From Streptomyces sp. NBC_00344 (GTDB taxonomy: Bacteria > Actinomycetota > Actinomycetes > Streptomycetales > Streptomycetaceae), in the NCBI RefSeq assembly GCF_036088315.1, contig NZ_CP107996.1:3552501-3616500 (forward strand): a DNA stretch of 64,000 nt, in the 5' to 3' direction. Under the pieces are notes generated by a model. That model was not told where the DNA came from. It searched no databases and saw only the letters and a list, made by a program, of their open reading frames with translations. Below are positions 36,741 through 45,827 of this stretch, one piece after another (the stretch's first letter is position 1; every line of letters begins with the position of its first letter). The position numbers and the translations under genes were made by a program.

Positions 36741-38246
36741 ATGACGGCCACCGCCGCCGAGCAGCAGAACACCCGTACCGGGCACCCGCAGCGCTGGCTG
36801 ATCCTCGGGGTCATCTGCCTCGCCCAGCTCACCGTGCTCCTCGACAACACGGTCCTCAATGTCGCGATCCCCTCGCTCACCCGTGAACTCGACGCGTCGA
36901 CCGCAGACATCCAGTGGATGATCAACGCCTACTCGCTGGTCCAGTCGGGTCTGCTGCTCACCGCGGGCAGTTCCGCCGACCGCTACGGCCGCAAGAAGAT
37001 GCTGATCGCCGGCCTGGCGCTCTTCGGCGCCGGATCGCTGGTCGCCGGGCTCGCCCAGTCCACCGTCCAGCTGATCGTGGCCCGTGCCGGCATGGGAGTC
37101 GGCGGCGCGCTGCTGATGACCACCACGCTCGCCGTGGTGGTGCAGATCTTCGACGACACCGAGCGGGTCAGGGCCATCGGCCTCTGGTCCACGGTGAACT
37201 CGCTCGGCTTCGCCGCCGGACCGCTGATCGGAGGGACGCTGCTCGACCACTTCTGGTGGGGTGCGATCTTCCTGGTCAACATCCCGGTGGCGGCCGTCGG
37301 TCTGGTCGCGGTGATCGCCCTCGTACCGGAGTCCAGGAATCCGTCCGGTGACCGGCCCGATCTGCTGGGTGCGCTGCTCTCCACGGTCGGTATGACCGCC
37401 GTCGTCTACGCGATCATCTCCGGCCCGGGGGACGGCTGGACGTCCGCACGGGTCCTCGTGTCGGCCGCGACCGGCATCGTCTTCCTGGCCGCCTTCGTGG
37501 CCTGGGAACTGCACGTCCCCCATCCGATGCTCGATATGCACTTCTTCCGCAACCGGCGCTTCGTAGGAGCCGTCGCCGGGGCGGTCCTGGTCGCCTTCGG
37601 TATGGGCGGCTCGCTCTTCCTGCTCACCCAGCACCTGCAATTCGTGCTCGGCTACGGGCCGTTGGACGCCGGGCTGAGGACCGCGCCGCTCGCTCTCACC
37701 ATCGTGGCGCTGAATCTGACCGGTGTATCGGCCAGGATGCTGCCCAGGCTCGGCACCCCCGGGACCATCGCCACCGGGATGACCGCGCTCGCCGCAGGGC
37801 TCGCAGCGATCGCCGTGCTCGGCGGGGACAGCTACGCGGGCATGATGCTGGGGCTGGTGATCATGGGTGCGGGTATCGCGTTCGCCATGCCGGCGATGGC
37901 AAACGCGATCATGAGCGCGATTCCCCCGGAGAAGGCGGGTGTCGGCGCGGGCGTCAACGGCACCCTCGCCGAATTCGGCAACGGCCTGGGCGTCGCGGTG
38001 CTGGGAGCGGTGCTCAACTCCCGCTTCTCCGCACTCGTTCCCACGGCGGTGGGCGCTGCCTCGCTGCCGGCCGCCCTGGCCGCCGCCACCGGCCCCGGCG
38101 AACGCGCCCGTATCGCCGATGCCTTCGCCACCGGGGTGCAGACCAGTCAACTGGTCGGCGCGCTCGCCGTGCTCGTCGGCGGACTGCTGGCCGCCGTGCT
38201 GCTGCGGCGGGCCGAGCGGGCGGAGGCCGCGGCAACAGCGGCATGA
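36741..38246 (+). CDS. MFS transporter, DHA2 (14-TMS drug:H+ antiporter) family
   Basis: This 501-residue efflux protein has 14 predicted helices. Motif A is SSADRYGRKKMLIAG (about residues 78-92), motif C-like SLGFAAGPLIGG is at about 155, and motif D1-like LDNTVLNVAIP is in helix 1. AGGAG precedes the ATG. It shares an operator-bearing upstream region with the divergent EEP gene and is followed 64 bases later by a TetR gene, so the transporter is most likely repressed by that protein. Substrate unknown. Confidence 0.9.
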   Translation: MTATAAEQQNTRTGHPQRWLILGVICLAQLTVLLDNTVLNVAIPSLTRELDASTADIQWMINAYSLVQSGLLLTAGSSADRYGRKKMLIAGLALFGAGSLVAGLAQSTVQLIVARAGMGVGGALLMTTTLAVVVQIFDDTERVRAIGLWSTVNSLGFAAGPLIGGTLLDHFWWGAIFLVNIPVAAVGLVAVIALVPESRNPSGDRPDLLGALLSTVGMTAVVYAIISGPGDGWTSARVLVSAATGIVFLAAFVAWELHVPHPMLDMHFFRNRRFVGAVAGAVLVAFGMGGSLFLLTQHLQFVLGYGPLDAGLRTAPLALTIVALNLTGVSARMLPRLGTPGTIATGMTALAAGLAAIAVLGGDSYAGMMLGLVIMGAGIAFAMPAMANAIMSAIPPEKAGVGAGVNGTLAEFGNGLGVAVLGAVLNSRFSALVPTAVGAASLPAALAAATGPGERARIADAFATGVQTSQLVGALAVLVGGLLAAVLLRRAERAEAAATAA

Positions 38247-38310
38247 CCAGCAGCGCCATACCATCGACAGTGGCAGCCGGCTGATCTACGAATTCCGGAG
38301 GAGGCGCGTC

Positions 38311-39075
38311 ATGGCGACTGCGGCCGACCGTGCGAAGGGTCCCGCGCGGACCAGTGTCTGGCTGGAGGGCAAGGCTGCTCGCCCCCGGAGAACCGATCAG
38401 CCGGCCGGCCTGGATCTGGAGAAGATCACCGCGGCGACGGTCCGGCTGCTCGACTCGGAGGGCCTGTCGAAGTTCTCCATGCGCCGGCTCGCCGCCGGTC
38501 TCGGGGTGACGGCCATGTCGGTCTACTGGTACGTGGACACCAAGGACGACCTCCTCGAACTGGCCCTCGACTCGGTGATGGGCGAGCTGTCCGTCCCGGC
38601 GCTCGAGGACACCGGCCAGTGGCGCGAGCAGCTCCGTCAGCTCGCGTCCGGTTATCGCGGCCTGCTGGTGCAGCACCCCTGGGTGTCGCCGCTCATCGGC
38701 GAGTTCCTCAATATCGGCCCGCACTCGATGGTCTTCTCGACGGCGGTCCAGCGTGTGATGCGCAGCAGCGGCCTGCCGCTGCGCGGACAGACGGGCGGCC
38801 TCTCGGCGGTATTCCAGTTCGTGTACGGGTTCGGCACCGTCGAGGGCCACTTCAGGGACCGCTGCCGGCGGGCCGGGATGAGCCAGGACGAGTACTTCCG
38901 CCAGGCCATGGGCACCATCAGCGAACAGCCCGGCCTCCGCGAGACGTTCGAGGAGGCCCAGGATGTGATGGACGCACGCGGTGGCGACACGGTCGAGGAG
39001 ATGCGTGAACGGGACTTCCGGTTCGCCCTGGATCTGCTGATCGCCGGCATCGAGGCCAAGCGCGAGCTCTCGTAG
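38311..39075 (+). CDS. TetR family regulator (TetR_C_1 type)
   Basis: This 254-residue repressor has an N-terminal HTH at about residues 35-80 (AATVRLLDSEGLSKFSMRRL, VTAMSVYWYVDTKDDL). The ligand-binding domain ends RFALDLLIAGIEAK and is of the TetR_C_1 type typical for drug-efflux regulators. GGAGGAGG precedes the ATG. It lies downstream of the MFS gene on the same strand. A basic N-terminal extension (about 30 residues) precedes the HTH. Confidence 0.88.
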   Translation: MATAADRAKGPARTSVWLEGKAARPRRTDQPAGLDLEKITAATVRLLDSEGLSKFSMRRLAAGLGVTAMSVYWYVDTKDDLLELALDSVMGELSVPALEDTGQWREQLRQLASGYRGLLVQHPWVSPLIGEFLNIGPHSMVFSTAVQRVMRSSGLPLRGQTGGLSAVFQFVYGFGTVEGHFRDRCRRAGMSQDEYFRQAMGTISEQPGLRETFEEAQDVMDARGGDTVEEMRERDFRFALDLLIAGIEAKRELS

Positions 39076-39113
39076 GGGTGCTGACGCAGGGTGAGCGGAA
39101 CTCCGGACAGGTT

Positions 39114-39584
39114 CTAGTCGCCCTCAGCGAGCCGCGCGGGGAAACCGCCGGTGGCGATGGGGCTCCAGCGCTCCGGGGTGATCCGGATGATGGACTTGCC
39201 CTGCTTGACCATGGCGGCGCGGTACTCGTCCCAGTCCGGGTGCTCTCCCGAGATGTTCCGGAAGTACTCGACCAGCGGCTCCACGGAATCGGGCGAGTCG
39301 ATGACCTCGGCGCTGCCGTCGACCTGGACCCACGGTCCGTTCCACTCGTCGGACAGCACGATCACGCTCACCCGTGTGTCGCGCCTGGCGTTACGGGTCT
39401 TCGCGCGCTCCGGATAGGTGGACATGACGAGCCGGCCGGAGTCGTCCACTCCACAGGTCAGCGGTGAGCCCTGGGGCCGGCCGTCGGACCGGGTGGTCAG
39501 CAGGATGGCCCGGTGCCTTTCGCGGACGAACTCCAGCAGTTCCGCGAGTTCGACGGCGGTGTTGCTTGCGATGTTGGGTGCCAT
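39114..39584 (-). CDS. PPOX-class F420-dependent oxidoreductase
   Basis: This 156-residue split-barrel flavin/deazaflavin protein has the motifs of actinobacterial PPOX-class F420 enzymes: ILLTTRSDGRPQGSPL, VDDSGRLVMSTYPERAKTRN and VQVDGSAEVID. IIRITPERWSPIATGGF is at the C-terminus. It probably reduces a small molecule using F420H2. The ATG (MAPNIASNT) is chosen because the longer reading runs into the fold-back repeat. It is convergent with the TetR gene. Confidence 0.85.
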   Translation of the reverse strand: MAPNIASNTAVELAELLEFVRERHRAILLTTRSDGRPQGSPLTCGVDDSGRLVMSTYPERAKTRNARRDTRVSVIVLSDEWNGPWVQVDGSAEVIDSPDSVEPLVEYFRNISGEHPDWDEYRAAMVKQGKSIIRITPERWSPIATGGFPARLAEGD

Positions 39585-39923
39585 GACCGCACGATACGTC
39601 GCCCTCCGGGAAGTCTGCGGAAGCCGCCGGAGAGCCGCTGCTGGCCGGGGCCCCCTGAAAAAACGTGAGCACATTGGTCCCTGTTGTCCTCAGGATGCTC
39701 AGGTGAGCGGCCTGAGGACATTCCAGCCCGGTGTGTTCACGTTTTTCGAGGGGTACCGCCGTGCGCGGGCCCATCGGCATCGTCCCGGGCCCGCGCTGGC
39801 CGCCGGAACGCCCGGCGCATGACACCGCTGCCGGTACCACGGGCACGCGGCTGCGTACCTGTGGCACCGGCAGGAGGGTGCGTGCGGTCCGAGCGGGGCG
39901 GCCCAGGACCGGTCGGGCGGCTG
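39585..39923. other. 339-base intergenic region with long fold-back repeat
   Basis: No gene is seen between the YceI gene end and the PPOX start. The main content is a 96-base imperfect palindrome (39655-39750). Confidence 0.5.
39655..39750. repeat. Long imperfect palindrome (fold-back element)
   Basis: The sequence is symmetric about 39702.5. GAAAAAACGTGA on the left matches TCACGTTTTTCGAG on the right, and GTCCTCAGG (39686-39694) matches CCTGAGGAC (39711-39719). The stretches between them also match imperfectly. The left and right arms are at least 40 bases. It may be a mobile fold-back element or a structured RNA/terminator. Confidence 0.65.
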
Positions 39924-40742
39924 TCAGACGGCGGGCAGGGAGTCGCCCTGGACCGCCTGGATGTCCAGCTCGACCTTCAGCGTGGTGCCGATCGCCGAGA
40001 TCCCCGCCTGGACCACCTGGTTGTAGTTCATCGCGAAGTCCTCGCGACGCAGTTCCGCCGTGGCGTGGAAGGCCGCGCGGACCCCGCCCCACGGGTCCGG
40101 CCCGGTGCCCAGATAGCTCAGATCCAGATCGATGTCCCGTGCGACACCGTGCAGGGCCAGTTCGCCGTGGACCGTCCAGCGGTCAGGTCCCGCCGGTACC
40201 ACCCCGGTGCTGCTGTAGGTGATCTGCGGGAAGTTCTCCACATCCAGGAAGTCCCCGGATTTCAGATGGCCGTCCCGCATGGCGTTGCCGGTGTCGATCG
40301 AGGCCGCCGAGATGACCGCTTCGACACGCGACTTCTCGACGTCGTCGGCGATCTCGATGCGGCCCACGAAATCGGTGAAACGGCCGTGCACGCTGGAGAT
40401 ACCCAGGTGCTGGGCGACCGCGCCCACCGAGGAGTGCGCGGGGTCGAGCGTCCAGGTCCCCGGCGGCGGGAGTTCCACTCCGCCCTGCCTGGCCAGTACC
40501 ACCGTGCCCACATCGGCCCGGCCGCTCGCGGTGACGAACGCCGTCGAAGCCGCGGGGGCGTAGCCGACGGCCGTCACGATGACGGTGTGCGCGCCCGGGG
40601 TCAGCGGGGCGTCGGCGTGCACCGCTCCGTTCTCGTCGACTGCCGCCCGCAGCACCTGGCTGCCGGTCATGTCGGTCACGGTCACCACGGCGTGCTGTAC
40701 GGCCCAGCCGTCGCGCGTCCGTACCTGTGCGCGAAGTCCCAT
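39924..40742 (-). CDS. YceI family protein with N-terminal carboxypeptidase-regulatory-like domain
   Basis: This 272-residue protein has a beta-sandwich of the carboxypeptidase-regulatory/Cna-B-like type at about residues 1-85 (HAVVTVTDMTGSQVLRAAVD, PGAHTVIVTAVGYAPA). The YceI lipocalin-like domain, which binds isoprenoid-type lipids in the family, is at about 95-270 (TWTLDPAHSSVGAVAQHLG, RFTDFVGRIEI, VHGELALHGVARD). There is no signal peptide. GGAGGAGAG precedes the ATG. The same beta-sandwich type occurs three times at the end of the next protein upstream, suggesting a shared function. Confidence 0.85.
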   Translation of the reverse strand: MGLRAQVRTRDGWAVQHAVVTVTDMTGSQVLRAAVDENGAVHADAPLTPGAHTVIVTAVGYAPAASTAFVTASGRADVGTVVLARQGGVELPPPGTWTLDPAHSSVGAVAQHLGISSVHGRFTDFVGRIEIADDVEKSRVEAVISAASIDTGNAMRDGHLKSGDFLDVENFPQITYSSTGVVPAGPDRWTVHGELALHGVARDIDLDLSYLGTGPDPWGGVRAAFHATAELRREDFAMNYNQVVQAGISAIGTTLKVELDIQAVQGDSLPAV

Positions 40743-40869
40743 CCCGTTCTCTCTCTCCTCCAAGAAGTGGGCCCCGGCCGGTGGTGCGGGCCGTCCCCTG
40801 CCCACACCACCGTGTCCGGGGCCCGTGCCCCACATCCGCTGGGGCAGCCTGTACGCGGACCTGCCGGTC

Positions 40870-43362
40870 CTACTCGCCCGGGTGGGCCAGCTCGATGTCG
40901 TGTCCGTCGACGCCGCTTCCCGCGACCGTCAACGAGCCCGCCACCGGGGGGTAACCCGTCGCGATGACCGTGTACTCGCCCGAGTTGAGGTCGGCGAAGC
41001 CATACGCTCCGTCGTTCCCGGTGGTCGCGGTGGCGACCACGTTTCCTGCCGCGTCGACCAGGGTCACCCGGGCGTCGGGCAGTGGCCGCCGGTCGGCCCC
41101 GCCGCGTACGACGCCCTGGACCAGGGCGCCGGACTGCAGGGCGGCCTCGATACGGGTCACACCCTGGCCGCCGACCTCCACCGGCATGGCCAGCGGCCGG
41201 AAGCCGGTCGCGTTGACCGCCACGGTCACCGATCCGGGGATCAGCTCGGCGAAGGTGAACTCGCCCTGCGCACCCGACTTGCCGGTGGCCAGTACATCGC
41301 CGCGGACGTCGGTGACGACGACCATGGCGCCCTCGATGGGGGCGCCGCCGTCGACGGCCTTCACCAGACCTGCCAGGCCGCTGGTGCCGGACAGCAGGAT
41401 GTCGTACGAGAGTTCCTCGTCGGACACCACCACGGTGGACGCCTGCGGCTGGAAGCCGTCGGCCGAGGCGATCAGGACGTACGAGCCGGAGCCCGGCGCG
41501 TCCACCGCGTAACCGCCGTCCAGCTGGGAGACCGCACGGCCCAGCTGGCGTCCGGCCAGCGAGATCAGCGTGACGGCCGCATGGCCGACGGGTGCGCCTT
41601 CGGCGCCTCGGACCACACCGCGGACGGCGATGCCGGAGGTGGGGGCGGGCTGCATCGGCATCGTCTCCTCGGGACTCGGAACACTCGGGACACTCACGGC
41701 GTCGGGAGCCGGGGCGGCGACCTCCGCGGGGGCCGCCTCAGCGGCCAGGGCAGCGGCGGGCTCCGGCTCGGGCGCGCCGGCGGCGCGGGTCCGCAGCGGG
41801 ACCTCCTTGATGAAGAGCGTCACCAGGAGGGCGACCAGCGCGCACGGGGCCGCGAACAGGAAGATGTCGGCGACACCGTGCCCGTAGGCGCTCTCCATGA
41901 TCGTGCGGAGCGGGGCGGGCAGCCTGGCCAGGTCGGGGACCGAACCGTCACCCATCGCCTTGGAGGCGAGCCCGGCCCCCTTGGGCCCGAGGTCCGTCAG
42001 GCCCTCGGTGACGAAGTGGGTGACGCGGTTGCCCAGCACCGCACCCAGTGCCGAGACGCCGACCGCACCGCCGAGGGAGCGGAAGAAGGTGACGGTGGAG
42101 GACGCCGAACCGAGGTCCTGCTGGGACACCTGGTTCTGCGTGCAGAGCACCAGGTTCTGCATCATCATGCCGATGCCGAGACCCATCAGCGCCATGAAGA
42201 TCGCCACATGCCAGTACGTGGTGTCGTACCGGATGGTGGAGAGCAGGCCGAGCCCCGCGGTCACCAGCACACCGCCGCTGACCAGCCAGGCCTTCCAGCG
42301 GCCCGTCTTGGTGATGAACTGCCCCGAAACGGTCGACGAGATGAACAGACCGCCGATCATCGGGATCGTCATCACACCGGACATCGTCGGCGACTTGCCG
42401 CGAGCCAGCTGGAAGTACTGGCTGAAGAAGACGGTGCCGGAGAACATCGCGACACCGACGAACAGCGAGGCGATCGACGCCAAAGTGATCGTGGGGTTGC
42501 GGAAGAGCCTCAGCGGGATGATCGGCTCGCTCGCCTTGGACTCGACGAGCACGAAGAGCAGGCCGAGGACGATGGAACCGCCGACCATGGCGTAGGTCTG
42601 CCAGGAGATCCAGTCGTACTTGTTTCCGGCGAAGGTGATCCAGATCATCAGCAGCGAGACGGCCGCGGCCACGAAGAAGGCGCCGCCCCAGTCGACCTTG
42701 ACGTCCCGCTTGATGACCGGGAGCTTCAGGGTCTTCTGCAGCACGATCAGCGCGATGATCGCGAACGGCACTCCGACGTAGAAGCACCAGCGCCAGCCGA
42801 GCCAGCTGGTGTCGGTGATGACACCGCCGAGCAGCGGGCCTCCGACGGTCGCGACTGCGAATGTGGCACCGAGGTAACCGCTGTAGCGACCCCGCTCGCG
42901 CGGGGAGATCATCGCGGCCATCACGATCTGGGCGAGGGCGGAGAGACCGCCGACGCCGATGCCCTGGACGACCCGGAAGACGATCAGGGTGGAGGCGTTC
43001 TGCGAGAGTCCGGCCGCTGCCGAGCCCAGGACGTAGACGATCAGGGCTATCTGGACCAGCAGCTTCTTGCTGAACAGGTCGGACAGCTTGCCCCACAGCG
43101 GGGTGGTCGCCGTCATCGCCAGGAGGGACGCGGTGACGACCCAGGTGTACGAGGACTGGCTGCCGTGCAGATCGGCGACGATCTTGGGCAGTGCGTTGGT
43201 GACGATGGTCGACGACAGGATCGCGACGAACATGCCGAGCAGCAGCCCGGACAGTGCCTCCATGATCTGCCGGTGAGTCATCGGCGCACTGTCGTCGGGG
43301 GTGGGATGCCCCCCGTGCTTGGCGTGGCCGCCCCGCACACCTGCCGGTGTGGTCGTAGCCAT
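40870..43362 (-). CDS. DHA2 MFS efflux transporter fused to three Cna-B/carboxypeptidase-regulatory-like domains
   Basis: This 830-residue protein is much longer than the usual 480-550 of the family. Residues 30-540 form a 14-helix EmrB/QacA-type transporter (ILSSTIVTNALPKIVADLHG, motif A-like WGKLSDLFSKKL, VVQGIGVGG). After an Ala/Pro/Glu-rich linker, three beta-sandwich repeats follow (about 610-690, 690-755, 760-830), each with AVRGVVRGAEGAPVGHA or LVQGVVRGGADRRPLPDA-like starts. MarR is encoded upstream on the same strand, YceI downstream. The tail side of the membrane is not certain. Confidence 0.86.
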   Translation of the reverse strand: MATTTPAGVRGGHAKHGGHPTPDDSAPMTHRQIMEALSGLLLGMFVAILSSTIVTNALPKIVADLHGSQSSYTWVVTASLLAMTATTPLWGKLSDLFSKKLLVQIALIVYVLGSAAAGLSQNASTLIVFRVVQGIGVGGLSALAQIVMAAMISPRERGRYSGYLGATFAVATVGGPLLGGVITDTSWLGWRWCFYVGVPFAIIALIVLQKTLKLPVIKRDVKVDWGGAFFVAAAVSLLMIWITFAGNKYDWISWQTYAMVGGSIVLGLLFVLVESKASEPIIPLRLFRNPTITLASIASLFVGVAMFSGTVFFSQYFQLARGKSPTMSGVMTIPMIGGLFISSTVSGQFITKTGRWKAWLVSGGVLVTAGLGLLSTIRYDTTYWHVAIFMALMGLGIGMMMQNLVLCTQNQVSQQDLGSASSTVTFFRSLGGAVGVSALGAVLGNRVTHFVTEGLTDLGPKGAGLASKAMGDGSVPDLARLPAPLRTIMESAYGHGVADIFLFAAPCALVALLVTLFIKEVPLRTRAAGAPEPEPAAALAAEAAPAEVAAPAPDAVSVPSVPSPEETMPMQPAPTSGIAVRGVVRGAEGAPVGHAAVTLISLAGRQLGRAVSQLDGGYAVDAPGSGSYVLIASADGFQPQASTVVVSDEELSYDILLSGTSGLAGLVKAVDGGAPIEGAMVVVTDVRGDVLATGKSGAQGEFTFAELIPGSVTVAVNATGFRPLAMPVEVGGQGVTRIEAALQSGALVQGVVRGGADRRPLPDARVTLVDAAGNVVATATTGNDGAYGFADLNSGEYTVIATGYPPVAGSLTVAGSGVDGHDIELAHPGE

Positions 43363-43392
43363 GAAATTCCTCTGTCTCTACTTACTCGGGTG

Positions 43393-43863
43393 TTAAGCGG
43401 GTGTTCGGGTGTGCCCGTGGTGACCGGCCCAGGCCCGGCAGTCGCCGAAGCTGCTGCGCAGCCGGGCCAGCAGCACGTTGAGCTGCCCGACCTCGTCGTC
43501 GGACCAGTCGCTGAGGGTGCGAGCGAGGGTTGCGATGTGGCGCTCGGCGAGGTCGTCGAGCATGTCCGAGCCGGCGGCGGTGAGCCGCAGGATGCGGGAG
43601 CGCTTGTCGACGGGGTCGGGAGACCGCTCGATCCAGCCGCGCTCCGCGACGTGGGTCACATGCCGGCTGGTCACCGACATGTCCACGGCGAGCAATTCGG
43701 CGAGCCGGCTCATCCTCATCTCGCCGTGCTGCCCGAGCAGGGACAGCACGGCGGCCGACCCGGTGGGGCACTCCGGCGGGAGGATGCGCGACAGGCCGCG
43801 CTTGACGGCGCCGATGGCACTCAGCTGGCGTGCCAGTTCCTCGAACTGGCTCTGCTCGGCCAC
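43393..43863 (-). CDS. MarR family transcriptional regulator
   Basis: This 156-residue protein has a winged HTH at about residues 30-110 (EMRMSRLAELLAVDMSVTSR, HVAERGWIERSPDPVDKRSR). It is the likely repressor of the downstream MFS and YceI genes, which follow on the same strand after 30 bases. The GTG start follows GGGAGGGG. Two near-identical inverted repeats lie 28-70 bases upstream. I see no Cys or metal motif, so the ligand is unknown. Confidence 0.87.
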   Translation of the reverse strand: MAEQSQFEELARQLSAIGAVKRGLSRILPPECPTGSAAVLSLLGQHGEMRMSRLAELLAVDMSVTSRHVTHVAERGWIERSPDPVDKRSRILRLTAAGSDMLDDLAERHIATLARTLSDWSDDEVGQLNVLLARLRSSFGDCRAWAGHHGHTRTPA

Positions 43864-43890
43864 GGCCCCTCCCTGTGTGGATCCTATGTT

Positions 43891-43933
43891 GTTGCTTGAG
43901 GCAACCATAGAAGCTGTTGGTTGCTGAAGGCAA
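43891..43933. promoter_or_regulatory. Two tandem MarR operator candidates
   Basis: TTGCTTGAGGCAA (43892-43904) and TTGCTGAAGGCAA (43921-43933) are two inverted repeats spaced 29 bases, start to start, just upstream of the MarR gene. The arms TTGC and GCAA are perfect. Confidence 0.65.
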
Positions 43934-44075
43934 ATTAAATGCTGCACCACGGGGTAAAGGAAGGTGAAAGGATTTGCATATGTGAGGTCAATGAGGGTGG
44001 GTCTCGTGTGCGCGGTCAGGACCGGGTCGGCCCGGGGGTTGGGCGGAACCCACGGGTTCGCTAGGGTCCTGCCTC

Positions 44076-44288
44076 ATGGCACACAACCCCCAAGCGCCCC
44101 AAGGCCCCGAGGGCAACTACGACCCGGCGGGCAGCACCCAGATGTTCCGCGCCTTTGTCGACGACGGTGTACCGCAGGGTGCGCAGCCTGCGGCTCCCCA
44201 GCAGCAGGCGGGTCCGAGAATCGGCCTGATCGTCGCCGTGGTCGCGGTGATCGTGGTTCTCATCGGCGTGGCCGCACTCGCGATCTAG
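44076..44288 (+). CDS. Small single-pass membrane protein conserved in Streptomyces
   Basis: This 70-residue protein has a Pro/Gln-rich cytosolic part (EGNYDPAGSTQMFRAFVDDG) and one C-terminal helix (IGLIVAVVAVIVVLIGVAAL), giving a tail-anchor-like topology. No function is known to me. TAGGGT ends eight bases before the ATG and there is no SD, so the transcript is probably leaderless. Confidence 0.75.
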   Translation: MAHNPQAPQGPEGNYDPAGSTQMFRAFVDDGVPQGAQPAAPQQQAGPRIGLIVAVVAVIVVLIGVAALAI

Positions 44289-44763
44289 GGACCATGTCCG
44301 GGATCGCCCCCGCATGTCGGGTGCGATCCGGAAAGAACCCGTCCCCGTCCTCCCTCTCCGGCTACCGGCCGGCGGAGACCCCGGTCTCTACGTGCCTTCC
44401 CAGCGGCACCCGCCGGTCATCCCCACACCCTGCACGTGCTGCACCCGGCCGCGCCGGCGGCGATCCGCCCCGGCAGCGGCCGGTTCGTCCACCGGGCCCG
44501 AACCGGTCCGGCCGGGCCGGTTCGGCCGATGCGTGCCGCGGCGGTCCGCGCCGTCGCGCTGCGTGCCGCGGCCAAAGACGGGTCCCGAGCGGGACTCACG
44601 GCCGGGCGCGGATGGCGTACCTCGGGGCCCGGCGGACGCGGGACGGCCTCGCAGGGCGCCACGGGCGTCATGGGCGGCCGGGTGGCCACCTATGGGCCGG
44701 TGGCCACCCGTGGGCAGCCGCCGGCCACCCTCCGGGCGGACGCCGCTACTTCCCGGACGCGCC
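44289..44763. other. 475-base gene-free region
   Basis: Open frames here are non-biological in composition (Arg/Pro/Gly only). Apart from a hairpin at 44680-44709 for the sigma gene I see nothing. Confidence 0.5.
44680..44709 (-). terminator. Hairpin after the sigN-type gene
   Basis: GGGTGGCCACC (44680-44690) and GGTGGCCACCC (44699-44709) are perfect arms around an eight-base loop, 54 bases after the sigma gene on its strand. Confidence 0.6.
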
Positions 44764-45615
44764 CTAGTCGGCGATCAGCCCCTCGCGCAGCTGGGCCAGT
44801 GTCCGCGTGAGCAGCCGCGAGACGTGCATCTGCGAGATACCGACCTCTTCGCCGATCTGGGACTGCGTCATGTTCGCGAAGAAGCGGAGCATGATGATCT
44901 GCCGTTCCCGAGGCGGGAGTTTGGCCAGCAGTGGCTTGAGCGACTCCCGGTACTCGACGCCCTCCAGCGCCGTGTCCTCGTACCCCAGACGGTCCGCCAG
45001 GGATCCCTCGCCACCGTCGTCCTCGGCGGACGGGGTGTCCAGGGAGGACGCCGTGTACGCATTGCCCACCGCGAGGCCGTCGACCACGTCCTCCTCCGAT
45101 ACGCCGAGCACAGCGGCGAGTTCGGGGACGGTGGGTGAGCGGTCCAGCTTCTGGGCGAGTTCGTCACTGGCCCTGGTCAGCGCGAGCCGCAGCTCCTGGA
45201 GACGGCGCGGGACCCGCACCGACCACGAGGTGTCGCGGAAGAAGCGCTTGATCTCGCCGACCACGGTCGGCATCGCGAACGTCGGGAATTCGACGCCGCG
45301 TTCACAGTCGAACCGGTCGATCGCCTTGATCAGGCCGATCGTGCCGACCTGGACGATGTCCTCCATGGGTTCGTTCCGGCTGCGGAACCGCGCCGCGGCG
45401 TACCGGACCAGCGGAAGATTGAGCTCGATCAGCGTGTCCCGTACGTAAGTGCGCTCCGGGCTGTCCGGTTCCTGGGAGGCCAGCACGGCGAGCCGCAGGA
45501 AAAGGGAGCGGGACAGAGTGCGGGTGTCGATGGCGCCAGAGCTCGGCAATTCGGAGCTGAGTGTCTCCGGTGCGTCTTTCGTGAGCACCTTCGAGCTGCC
45601 CTGTTCTGCGGACAT
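44764..45615 (-). CDS. sigN: SigB/SigF-family RNA polymerase sigma factor, probable SigN
   Basis: This 283-residue sigma factor has region 2 at about residues 60-130 ([37 protein letters not shown]), region 3 at about 135-200, and region 4 at about 230-280 (LPPRERQIIMLRFFANMTQS and [23 protein letters not shown]). Next to sigF in Streptomyces the paralogue is sigN, which directs sporulation-stage genes such as nepA; the name rests on that context. An AAGGGGG site precedes the ATG. It lies about 210 bases downstream of sigF on the same strand. Confidence 0.82.
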   Translation of the reverse strand: MSAEQGSSKVLTKDAPETLSSELPSSGAIDTRTLSRSLFLRLAVLASQEPDSPERTYVRDTLIELNLPLVRYAAARFRSRNEPMEDIVQVGTIGLIKAIDRFDCERGVEFPTFAMPTVVGEIKRFFRDTSWSVRVPRRLQELRLALTRASDELAQKLDRSPTVPELAAVLGVSEEDVVDGLAVGNAYTASSLDTPSAEDDGGEGSLADRLGYEDTALEGVEYRESLKPLLAKLPPRERQIIMLRFFANMTQSQIGEEVGISQMHVSRLLTRTLAQLREGLIAD

Positions 45616-45827
45616 GCCACCCCCTTGAGGTCGCGGACGGTCGCGGCGGACGCTCCCGTCGGAGGAACGCAGCCTCCACCTGAATACCGGAGGGGGGACT
45701 GCGGCAAACGCGCTTCCAGCAGAATGTCACATGTCGGCAACACGCTGTAGCGCCAAGTCGACATATCTGCGTCGGAAAGAGAGGGTGTGCCGCATTTGTT
45801 CCGGAAGGGCGGGTTCACTCCTGCCGG

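Noticed and set aside
36606..38264. Long minus-strand open frame antisense to the MFS gene, joined in frame to the EEP gene
   Set aside because: It mirrors the codon pattern of the MFS gene (His/Gly/Arg/Asp-rich shadow). Only the EEP part from the ATG at 36605 has a signal peptide and motifs.
40579..43899. 1106-codon plus-strand frame across the MFS and MarR genes
   Set aside because: The His/Asp/Gly/Arg-rich pseudo-sequence is typical of antisense to hydrophobic coding DNA.
44314..45138. Plus-strand frame before and over the sigN-type gene
   Set aside because: Pro/Arg/Gly/Ala-only composition in the first part, then antisense to sigN; no start signal.
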